This document shows positions 1-6,747 of a DNA stretch of 27,937 nucleotides, one piece after another (position 1 is the stretch's first letter; the number at the start of each line of letters is the position of its first letter). The DNA comes from Thermoflexales bacterium (lineage in GTDB: Bacteria > Chloroflexota > Anaerolineae > B4-G1): positions 1 to 27,937 of the forward strand of contig SKQX01000002.1 of the NCBI GenBank assembly GCA_007118795.1, written 5' to 3'. A program made the position numbers and the translations under genes. A model generated the notes under the pieces. It was not told where the DNA came from and did no database searches. It saw nothing but the letters and a program-made list of their open reading frames with translations.

Positions 1-15
1 ACTCGGACCAGCACC

Positions 16-1347
16 TCATCCTAACCCCGCACCACCCCGGGCATGTTGGGCCAGCTGCTCGTCCAGCCATTGGACGATCGGCTCACCCCTCTCGTTCAGC
101 TGCGCTTTCGTCGCGTCCCGGTAGGCGGAGAGCACCGCCGGAACGATGTCGGCCGATCCGTAGGCCTCACTTCGCAGTTCACCCAGCCACTCAACGTACT
201 CCGTCAGCAAGTCCAGATCTCCGAGCCTCAAGGCCGCGAGAAGAGCGTCAGAGAAGCTCCGGGTAATCTCACGCAGCGGTTCAAGGACGAGTCCGGTGTC
301 CCTCACATGCTCCCAGGCACACGCCAATAGAGCCAACTGATGGTCACGAAAATGCGATGCGGCTGCCGTGTAGACGTCAGGCCGGGCCCGCAGCCTCGGC
401 CTCTGATCCCTTCCGAAGAGCATCGGCTCTACGACCTCGACGGCCTGCTCTATGGTGGCTCCCATGAACTGTCCAGGTACCCGTTCCTGGAGTTGCGGGA
501 GCCGGTTAAAGATCCCGCCCCCGAAGCCTACCGGCACGTCCTTCTGGCCGAGCCTCCGGGCTACCTCATGTAGACTCGCCGCCGTCTTAAGCTGTTGAGC
601 TCCCAATATCACCAAGTCCGGCCCTGTTTCGTCGACAGTCTCTTCCATGTGCCGCACCGGTACGTTGGGACCGAGGTAGATGACGTCCCAGCCGGCCCGG
701 CGGAGCAGCAGCGAGAGGATGAAAGGCCCGATGGCGTGCTGCTCATTCGGTGGACACGCCACCATGATCCGGCCCCGCCTGGATGGTGGGGGTGTGCTAC
801 TCATGAGGGTCCTGATTCGCCGCATGGCCAACTGCGCTGCGAAGTGCTCCTGATGCACGGTCGCCTCACCCCGGTACCACCGCCGACCAATCTCCGCGAT
901 CGCCTCGCGGATGATCTCCAAGCAGACCACCTCCGGAGGATAGAGGGCAAAGGCGTGGGTCAAGGCGTCCTCTGCTCGCTGTTCGTCAAAGGCCAGGCAA
1001 CCCCGGAGCCACTCCTCGCGCAGGTCGCTCAACTGATCTCCGGTCGGCAATCGCAACGCGTCCGCCGGGGATGGCATAGCCCGAAGAGGATCTTGGCCAC
1101 TCTCCTCCAAACTCCGGTACAACTCCACTGCCCTGCCAATCCTGAGACCCTCCTGCTGGCGGGCAACAAGCCACCGCACAATGTCGATATCCCGTTGCGA
1201 GTAGATCCGGTGGCCCGCCTCCGTTCGGTCCGGTTCGGGCAGCCCATAGCGACGCTCCCATGCGCGCAGAGCGTCGTCCGACACGCCGGTTGCTTCTACG
1301 ACGGCCTTCAAGTTGAAGATCGGGTCCCGATAAAGATCTGTTGCCAT
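16..1347 (-). CDS. MerR-family regulator with cobalamin-binding domain (CarH-like putative photoreceptor)
   Basis: This is a DNA-binding transcription regulator that probably uses adenosylcobalamin as a light or B12 sensor. The 443-residue protein has an N-terminal MerR helix-turn-helix (about residues 10-80, with the typical LRAWERRYGLPEP segment). A helical cap follows (about 105-185) carrying W157, then nine residues, then E167-H168. The B12-binding Rossmann domain (about 190-312) contains E202-Q-H204-A-I-G207, the base-off cobalamin ligand motif. W-x9-EH is the signature of the CarH cap, and ExHxxG supplies the lower axial His. The residue after the Trp is Tyr158, whereas Thermus CarH has His132 there as the light-state upper ligand. 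About 130 extra residues (315-443), mostly helical, follow the B12 domain and are absent from CarH, which is about 285 residues. The ATG at 1347 is preceded by GAGG at 7-nt spacing. Family call is firm; light sensing is inference. Confidence 0.9.
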   Translation of the reverse strand: MATDLYRDPIFNLKAVVEATGVSDDALRAWERRYGLPEPDRTEAGHRIYSQRDIDIVRWLVARQQEGLRIGRAVELYRSLEESGQDPLRAMPSPADALRLPTGDQLSDLREEWLRGCLAFDEQRAEDALTHAFALYPPEVVCLEIIREAIAEIGRRWYRGEATVHQEHFAAQLAMRRIRTLMSSTPPPSRRGRIMVACPPNEQHAIGPFILSLLLRRAGWDVIYLGPNVPVRHMEETVDETGPDLVILGAQQLKTAASLHEVARRLGQKDVPVGFGGGIFNRLPQLQERVPGQFMGATIEQAVEVVEPMLFGRDQRPRLRARPDVYTAAASHFRDHQLALLACAWEHVRDTGLVLEPLREITRSFSDALLAALRLGDLDLLTEYVEWLGELRSEAYGSADIVPAVLSAYRDATKAQLNERGEPIVQWLDEQLAQHARGGAGLG

Positions 1348-1386
1348 TCTCGTACCTCAGTTCCTTCAGCACAGAACACCTTTCAC

Positions 1387-1415
1387 ATGTTACCCGATTG
1401 TCAATAACTTGTCAA
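1387..1415 (-). promoter_or_regulatory. Promoter with three 11-bp-spaced operator-like repeats upstream of the MerR/B12 gene
   Basis: On the minus strand, TTGACA (1410-1415) is separated by 17 bp from TAACAT (1387-1392), giving a plausible sigma70 promoter about 40 bp upstream of the regulator start. The same stretch holds three direct repeat units with exact 11-bp periodicity: TTGACA at 1410-1415, TTGACA at 1399-1404 and GTAACA at 1388-1393 (shared pattern NTNACA). Thermus CarH is known to bind tandem 11-bp repeats overlapping a promoter, so autoregulation by the adjacent gene product is inferred. Confidence 0.7.
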
Positions 1416-1722
1416 GGAATTGGTGCACCTACTCACGGTTCGCCGAGAAGCGCGATGGTCGGATCTGGGGACTCCGTCGTCAGCCGCAAGCTTCCCACCA
1501 CAGCCCTTCGGACCAGCGCGCAGCGGCGTCCTGATCTCCCAGCGGTTGAGGCAGCGCCGGCGCCTTCGGCCGGTTCCTCACGCTATGGCAAGGCGCCCGA
1601 CCACCAGACGCAGGGCGTAGGATCCAGGCCGGAGAACTGGACCTTCAGGACGGCGAAAGAGTTGCTGACACGGCTCCGCCAAGAACGCGGCCTGGCGATG
1701 TAGCTATGACCTGCGGTACCGA
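1416..1722. other. Gene-poor interval between the MerR/B12 gene and the sugar isomerase gene
   Basis: Besides the promoter/operator just before it, this stretch shows no convincing gene. A rightward open frame runs to 1703 but starts inside the regulator gene, has no ribosome site, and its residues look like no known family. Its last 25 or so residues are rich in Arg, Leu and Glu and faintly recall a transposase helix-turn-helix, which is too little to call. I see no terminator with a T-tract for the isomerase gene. Confidence 0.4.
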
Positions 1723-2799
1723 TCAAGCCGCGAAACCGGCCAGCTCCGCTAGACGGCGTTTCAAGAAGCGGATGTTCTCAACCGGCGTTGGATCCACCTC
1801 GTTGCACACTGCCAGGTAGTAGCTGACGTAGTCTCCGAAGTGGATCAGGGAGAGCATCTGCGCCAGTTTACTCTCGCCGCGACCTTTGACCGCGGCGGCC
1901 GATACACCCTCTTGGGTGAGCAGCTCAAGTGTCACATCCCATCGTTCCTGAATGCGTGGGGAATCGAGGCTAGAGCGTAGAAGGAGGACTACAGCCAAGT
2001 CTCGCGCATCCATGGGGACTCCTAACCCGACGACACTATTGTGGTTGAGCTCTGGTAGGATCTCAAAGAACGCCCAGTGCTTGGCGTTCTCGTTCAACTG
2101 GGTCTTCCAGCGGTTGGCAACCGGCCCGAGGAACCCAGCGCCATAGGTCACGGGTAGAGCGCCATGGATCTGAGCGGCCATCTGCTTCGCTTCATTCTGC
2201 TCCTTGGGCACCTCAATCCGAAGCTGGGACTGCCAGGCCTCCATCACCTCTACCCCCTCCGCCAGATCGGAGCTGGGGTCCCTGATCAAGCCCAGCTGAT
2301 GCGCTACTCCCAGAAGCAGGGTAAAGGAGAAACCAAGAGCAGCTCGCGGCTGGGATTCGTAGTCGAACCGCACTACGGGTGCGCCGGCCCTGCGGGCCAA
2401 GCTGGATAGCTTCCCACCGGTTGTGACAGCCAAAGCGGCCGTCTCCCGGGCCACTGCTTGTTTGAAGCAGGAGAGAGTCTCCTCCGTGTTGCCCGAGTAG
2501 CTGCAGGCCACTACCAAGGTGTTAGGCCCGCCCGCGAAAGCAGGAAGCGTGTAGTCCCGTACCACAGTGAGGGGGATACAGCATTCGTCGGCTACCAGCC
2601 CCTGAAGCAGTGCACCTCCAATGGCGGAGCCGCCCATTCCGGCGAGGATGACCTGGTCGAAGGTGTCGGGCTCCCACGGCAATCGGAGCTGGTCACACTG
2701 CTCCCAGGCAGCCGCACACTGCTGGGGAAGCTCCTCGATGCGATCGAGCATATGGTCCGCATCGAGCTGTCTTATGCCGAGGCGATCATCGAGGTTCAT
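1723..2799 (-). CDS. Bifunctional phosphoglucose/phosphomannose isomerase (SIS-domain)
   Basis: This enzyme interconverts aldose and ketose sugar 6-phosphates (glucose-6-P or mannose-6-P with fructose-6-P) in the cytosol, linking glycolysis to mannose-containing polysaccharide synthesis. The 358-residue protein has two SIS folds. The first carries GMGGSAIGG (54-62) and SYSGNTEET (100-108), the phosphosugar-binding loops. The second half contains the ELNHN segment typical of archaeal-type PGI/PMI, which holds the catalytic His region. Length fits the family (about 300-360). The open frame extends upstream to 2997, but ATG 2799 has an AAAGGA ribosome site 7 nt away, and the extra upstream residues would run into the tRNA-Leu promoter region. 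It stands alone as a leftward gene and is not obviously linked to the methyltransferase island. Confidence 0.88.
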   Translation of the reverse strand: MNLDDRLGIRQLDADHMLDRIEELPQQCAAAWEQCDQLRLPWEPDTFDQVILAGMGGSAIGGALLQGLVADECCIPLTVVRDYTLPAFAGGPNTLVVACSYSGNTEETLSCFKQAVARETAALAVTTGGKLSSLARRAGAPVVRFDYESQPRAALGFSFTLLLGVAHQLGLIRDPSSDLAEGVEVMEAWQSQLRIEVPKEQNEAKQMAAQIHGALPVTYGAGFLGPVANRWKTQLNENAKHWAFFEILPELNHNSVVGLGVPMDARDLAVVLLLRSSLDSPRIQERWDVTLELLTQEGVSAAAVKGRGESKLAQMLSLIHFGDYVSYYLAVCNEVDPTPVENIRFLKRRLAELAGFAA

Positions 2800-2911
2800 T
2801 GAGGTATCCTTTCTGGCTATGCTGGTCGATGCTGGTTGGCGGGGCTCGTCGGTGAAGCTCTCCACCCCTCCAACCGGGCGATGATACCAGCGGCACGAAG
2901 ACTTGTCAACC

Positions 2912-2940
2912 TTGCATGAAACGGGACAAACCATTATAAT
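2912..2940 (+). promoter_or_regulatory. Sigma70-type promoter of tRNA-Leu
   Basis: TTGCAT (2912-2917), a 17-bp spacer and a perfect TATAAT (2935-2940) place a start near 2947, about 8 nt before the mature tRNA 5' end. Stable-RNA genes commonly have such near-consensus promoters. Confidence 0.8.
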
Positions 2941-2954
2941 CCCGGTTGGCAAGC

Positions 2955-3036
2955 GGGGAAGTGTCGGAATAGGCAGACGAGCGTGACTTAGGATCACGTG
3001 GGGAGACCCGTGCGGGTTCGAGTCCCGCCTTCCCCA
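2955..3036 (+). tRNA. tRNA-Leu, anticodon UAG
   Basis: The cloverleaf folds completely by eye. The acceptor stem GGGGAAG (2955-2961) pairs with CTTCCCC (3029-3035), followed by discriminator A3036. The D-arm region contains AATAGGCAGA, typical of leucine tRNAs. The anticodon stem CGTGA/TCACG closes the loop CTTAGGA, giving anticodon TAG, which reads CUA/CUN. A class II variable arm follows. The T-arm GCGGG-TTCGAGT-CCCGC is perfect. CCA is not encoded; the next bases are TCG, so the tail must be added by nucleotidyltransferase. Confidence 0.96.
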
Positions 3037-3045
3037 TCGTCCGAA

Positions 3046-3070
3046 GTAGGCGCGCGGGATGCGCGCCTAC
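3046..3070 (+). terminator. Strong GC-rich hairpin after tRNA-Leu
   Basis: GTAGGCGCGC (3046-3055), a 5-nt loop and GCGCGCCTAC (3061-3070) form a perfect 10-bp stem starting 10 nt after the tRNA. No T-run follows, so it is not a textbook intrinsic terminator. It may act as a T-less terminator, as a processing or stability element, or as partial attenuation of readthrough into the trigger factor gene, whose ribosome site begins at 3101. Confidence 0.55.
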
Positions 3071-3115
3071 TGGCATACGGGGCTGGCAATCGTCATTCAC
3101 AGGAGGTATCGTCCC

Positions 3116-4492
3116 TTGAAGATCACAACCGAACGCACTGGTGAGCGTCAGCTCGCGTTGACCATCGAACTGGATGAAGAGCGGACGAGGCGGGCGCGAC
3201 GACAGACGGCCCGACAGATCTCCAGAGAGGTCAGTATCCCTGGCTTCCGCAAAGGCAAAGCACCCTACGACGCGATCGTACAGCGGCTCGGGGAGGAAGT
3301 GGTACGAGAGGAGCTCGTGAAGATCGTGGCAGAGGATGCCTATCGCGAGGCCCTGGCGCAGGAGGAGATCGTGGCCTACGCTCCTGGTACGTTGGAGGAG
3401 GTGGCGTTCGATCCCCTAGTTCTCGAGTTCGTCGTACCGCTGACACCCGACGTGGACCTGGGTGAGTATCGGCAGTACCGCCGTGAGTTGCCGGAAGTCG
3501 AAGTCACCGATGAAGAGATAGAGCGGGCACTTCAGGAGATCGGAGAACGGAACGCTGTCCTCAACCCCGTCGAGCGGCCGGCGCGGCAAGGTGACGTACT
3601 GGTGGGCCATTTTACCGGTCGGACCAGCGACCGAACTCTCTTCCTCGATGAAGAAGAGGCCGAGATCCTCCTGGAGATCGATGGAGATACATTCATCCCC
3701 GGCCTCATTGAAGCCCTGATCGGGCTGGAAGCAGAAGACGAGGAGACCTTCACCCTGGTGCTGCCAGAGGACTTCGAAGTCGAGGCGCTGCAGGGCGAGG
3801 AAGCCGAGTTTCGTGTCGGCGTAGACAGTGTCTACGAACGCATTATCCCCGATATCGATGACGATCTCGCGCGAACAGTAGGTAGGTACGATTCGCTACG
3901 AGAGCTTGAAGAAGAAGTCCGCGGTCGATTGGAGGAGAGGAAAGAGGCGCAGGCCGAGAGCGAGTACGCCGAGCAGGTGCTGCAGGACATCATTGAGCAA
4001 GCCGCGGTAGCTTATCCGCCGGAGATGGTCGAGGAAGGGCTGGATGATGCTGTGCAGAACTATGAGGTGCAGGTCGAGCGTCGCGAGCACATGATGCTGA
4101 AGGATTATCTGCGCATCCAGGGTAAGACGATGGACGAGCTTCGGGACGAACTGCGATCCGAGGTGGAGAACACCCTGAAGCGGTCGTTGGTGCTGGGTGA
4201 GATCGTCGAGCAGGAAGGTCTAGAGGTCAGCGATGTGGAGCTCGACATTCAGATCGCCGAGTCAAGCGAGCAGTACGGAGAGCGAGCTGATGAGGTGGAA
4301 GCGGCCTTAAGCTCATCCGAGGGCCGGAGAAGCGTGCGGAACCGGATGCTCGCCAACAAGGCGGTGCAGGGAATGGTCGCTATTGCCAAGGGGGAAGCTC
4401 CTGAGGAACTGGCGGAAACCGGCGAGTCCCAAGCTGCCGAAGACTCACAGGATTCGGAAGAAGAGCACGAGAGTGAAACACCGGCTTGTTAA
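3116..4492 (+). CDS. tig: Trigger factor, ribosome-associated chaperone and prolyl isomerase
   Basis: Trigger factor binds ribosomal protein L23 at the exit tunnel and shields nascent chains. The 458-residue protein has the N-terminal ribosome-binding domain with the signature loop GFRKGKAP (43-50). An FKBP-like prolyl isomerase domain follows (about 140-225, with RQGDVLVGHFTG near its start), then the long helical C-terminal chaperone domain, ending in an acidic tail rich in Glu and Ser. The open frame begins at 3059 inside the hairpin after tRNA-Leu, but AGGAGGT at 3101-3107 is 8 nt from TTG 3116. That TTG start gives the canonical N-terminus MKITTER. The gene is followed after 12 nt by clpP, with an AAGGAGG ribosome site overlapping the tig stop, so the two are co-translated. 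Length is normal for the family. Confidence 0.96.
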   Translation: MKITTERTGERQLALTIELDEERTRRARRQTARQISREVSIPGFRKGKAPYDAIVQRLGEEVVREELVKIVAEDAYREALAQEEIVAYAPGTLEEVAFDPLVLEFVVPLTPDVDLGEYRQYRRELPEVEVTDEEIERALQEIGERNAVLNPVERPARQGDVLVGHFTGRTSDRTLFLDEEEAEILLEIDGDTFIPGLIEALIGLEAEDEETFTLVLPEDFEVEALQGEEAEFRVGVDSVYERIIPDIDDDLARTVGRYDSLRELEEEVRGRLEERKEAQAESEYAEQVLQDIIEQAAVAYPPEMVEEGLDDAVQNYEVQVERREHMMLKDYLRIQGKTMDELRDELRSEVENTLKRSLVLGEIVEQEGLEVSDVELDIQIAESSEQYGERADEVEAALSSSEGRRSVRNRMLANKAVQGMVAIAKGEAPEELAETGESQAAEDSQDSEEEHESETPAC

Positions 4493-4504
4493 GGAGGGTA
4501 GACG

Positions 4505-5095
4505 ATGCCGTTAGTTCCAATGGTTGTAGAGACGACGGGCCGTGGCGAACGGGCCTACGACATCTACTCACGATTGCTGAAAGATCGCATCATCTTCATC
4601 GGTACACCGATCAACGATCAGGTGGCAAACCTCGTGGTGGCCCAGATGCTGTACCTTCAGAGCGAGGATCCCGAGCGGGCAATCTCCCTTTACATCAACT
4701 CGCCGGGTGGGATCATCTACCACGGGCTGGCCATCTACGACACGATGCGCCACGTGCAGGCGCCGGTCCACACGTACGCGGTCGGGGTGACGGCGAGCAT
4801 GGGCACAGTCTTGCTGGCAGCCGGGGATACGGGACACCGGTATGCGCTACCCCACGCCACGGTACACATGCACCCGGCGGGGGGAAGCGCGCAGGGGTAC
4901 GCACCGGACGTTGAGATCCAGTACAAAGAGCTCAAGCGAGTTGAGGAGCTACTCCATCAGCTGCTGTCCAAGCACACTGGTCAGACCGTCGATCAGATCG
5001 CGACTGATTTCGAGCGCGATCGGTTTATGACCGCTGAGGAGGCCATCGAATACGGACTGGTCGACCAGATTCTGGAGAAATCGCCCGAGGAGTAA
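4505..5095 (+). CDS. clpP: ATP-dependent Clp protease proteolytic subunit ClpP
   Basis: ClpP forms the tetradecameric serine-protease chamber that degrades proteins unfolded by ClpX, ClpA or ClpC. The 196-residue protein aligns end to end with the family. The catalytic triad is intact: Ser98 in GVTASMG, His123, and Asp172 in ERDRF. The N-terminal LVPMV and RGERAYDIYSRLLK segments are standard. Unusually, the conserved loop after the catalytic His (HQPLGG in Escherichia coli) reads HPAGGS, and the preceding PNSR is PHAT, so it may be a divergent paralog. It follows tig by 12 nt. The expected clpX is not next; a convergent gene ends at 5164. The intervening 68 bp contain no clear terminator. 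Confidence 0.95.
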   Translation: MPLVPMVVETTGRGERAYDIYSRLLKDRIIFIGTPINDQVANLVVAQMLYLQSEDPERAISLYINSPGGIIYHGLAIYDTMRHVQAPVHTYAVGVTASMGTVLLAAGDTGHRYALPHATVHMHPAGGSAQGYAPDVEIQYKELKRVEELLHQLLSKHTGQTVDQIATDFERDRFMTAEEAIEYGLVDQILEKSPEE

Positions 5096-5163
5096 TCGCA
5101 GCAGGCAAGCGGCTCCATGCCGGATGCCCCGGGGGCTGGGGGATCGGCGGGACAGATGGGAAA

Positions 5164-6702
5164 CTACAATACAGAACTCCCGCCGGAGAGAAGATCCTCT
5201 GGTCCACCAAGTCTCGCCTCTGCCGCCTGTAGTACCCCTTCGATCTGGTCCAGGGCACCGTCCGGTAGAGGAGACGGCTCATGCGTCTCCAGGATGAAGC
5301 GCAAACGATGCCTGATGCGATCCGCACTAGCCTCACCGCCGTCCGCAGCCCACGTCTCCCACGCTGTCCGATCCATCAGCCTAGGCACCCAGACTTCCTG
5401 GCGACAACGGGCAGCGGTCTCTCTGTGCGCGAGAAAGTGACCCGCCGGTCCCACCTGATCGATAAGGTCGAGCATCAGGGCGTCATCGCTGACGTCAATC
5501 CCGCGTAGAATTCGGCGGGTCATCGAGATGATCTCATCGTTCAGCACCAGCATCTCCAGCGAACCGATGTCAGCACAATCCAGGAAGCCCACATCGTGGA
5601 CCAGGGTGGCGCCACTCAGGCCGGACAGAAGCACCTGCACAGCGCACTCGACTGCCGCCTGCAGATCCACCGACTTTGCCTCCGACGCCCCGGCGGTGCC
5701 CATGAAGGGGAGACGGAGGTGACGACAGATGTCGGAGAGTCCAGCGCAATAGAGGCTCATCTCCGGCCCACCGTAGGAGGGTCGGGCGGTGCGCAAGTCC
5801 ATAGCCTGGGGTACACTGCCGACGCACACAGGTGCACCGCTCTGCTTCAGCTGGAAGATCGCCAGTCCACTCAGCATTCCTGCCAAGGCGACGACCAGCG
5901 TGCCAGCCCCAGTGATGGGCGCCGTGCAACCCGCTGAGCCACCGCCGAGGTAGACGACGGGGAGCCCTCGTTCAACGGCCCAGAGAAGGTTTGCCAGGTC
6001 CTCTGCGGTATGCTGAAGGGGGGCCTGGAACGTCCCGAAAAGGGCGAAGAAGGGGCGGTCCCGCAGGGAGGCCTCATCTCCGGCTACCGCGACAGCGATC
6101 CGATGGATATCGATCACGTTGTCGAGACTGAAGGCCCAGGGGATGATGGGCTTGACAGTACTCACGACCATCTCAGCGAACTCGTGGACGGGGGACAACT
6201 CGGGCGGGCAGTCGTCGATCAGCGCCAGGCCCATAACGTAGTCAAGATTGTCCAGGGCATCGCAGACGAGAGCAGCCAAACCCGGATCGCCCCGCCGAGA
6301 CTTGCGTCGCTCTCCCGTGTCCGGATCCAAGAAGTACGTACACGTGGGACCAGGACCGAAGCGGACACAGTCGACAACTCGTTGATCGAGAGCGGGCGAG
6401 CACACCTCGATCTTATGCCGTGTGTCTTGGCGTCTCTCGTTCCCCACCGGTCGACCCCAGAGGGAGAACGATTCTGGAGCCGATGCGACAGCGTCCTGGA
6501 TCACCGCTGGCGGAATACGCACTCTGACGCCATCGACGCGACTGCCTGCCCCAGAGAGCAGGTCACGCGCCTCAGCGTTGAGCACGTTGACGCCGGTGCG
6601 CTCCAGACACTCCAGGGTGGCGTGGTAGACCTTCTCTATCTGAGCGTCAGACAAGACGCGGAACTGAGGCGTCTGGTGGTTCCAGGGGGAGGAGGTATTC
6701 AC
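5164..6702 (-). CDS. MttB-family (COG5598) methyltransferase, paralog 1
   Basis: Members of this family transfer a methyl group from a quaternary or tertiary amine to a corrinoid protein; non-pyrrolysine members act on betaines. This 512-residue protein has the family core: the N-terminal LSDAQI...LERTG segment, the glycine-rich AGASEAK (337-343) followed by VDLQAA, and LVHDVG (367-372). No internal TAG codon occurs, so it is not the pyrrolysine-dependent trimethylamine enzyme. About 25 extra residues near position 85-115 distinguish it from the other three paralogs here. I chose GTG 6702 because AAGAGAGG lies 7 nt upstream and the N-terminus then matches that of paralog 3; an ATG at 6723 is the alternative. 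It follows the methylaspartate-lyase-like gene by 45 nt and is probably co-transcribed. Substrate unknown. Confidence 0.88.
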   Translation of the reverse strand: MNTSSPWNHQTPQFRVLSDAQIEKVYHATLECLERTGVNVLNAEARDLLSGAGSRVDGVRVRIPPAVIQDAVASAPESFSLWGRPVGNERRQDTRHKIEVCSPALDQRVVDCVRFGPGPTCTYFLDPDTGERRKSRRGDPGLAALVCDALDNLDYVMGLALIDDCPPELSPVHEFAEMVVSTVKPIIPWAFSLDNVIDIHRIAVAVAGDEASLRDRPFFALFGTFQAPLQHTAEDLANLLWAVERGLPVVYLGGGSAGCTAPITGAGTLVVALAGMLSGLAIFQLKQSGAPVCVGSVPQAMDLRTARPSYGGPEMSLYCAGLSDICRHLRLPFMGTAGASEAKSVDLQAAVECAVQVLLSGLSGATLVHDVGFLDCADIGSLEMLVLNDEIISMTRRILRGIDVSDDALMLDLIDQVGPAGHFLAHRETAARCRQEVWVPRLMDRTAWETWAADGGEASADRIRHRLRFILETHEPSPLPDGALDQIEGVLQAAEARLGGPEDLLSGGSSVL

Positions 6703-6747
6703 GATATGGCCTCTCTTCAACATAATGCTTACAACGTTCTCTCGGGT

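Noticed and set aside
1341..1703. Rightward 120-residue frame, possible transposase remnant
   Set aside because: Starts within the regulator gene on the opposite strand, has no ribosome site, and only a faint helix-turn-helix-like tail.
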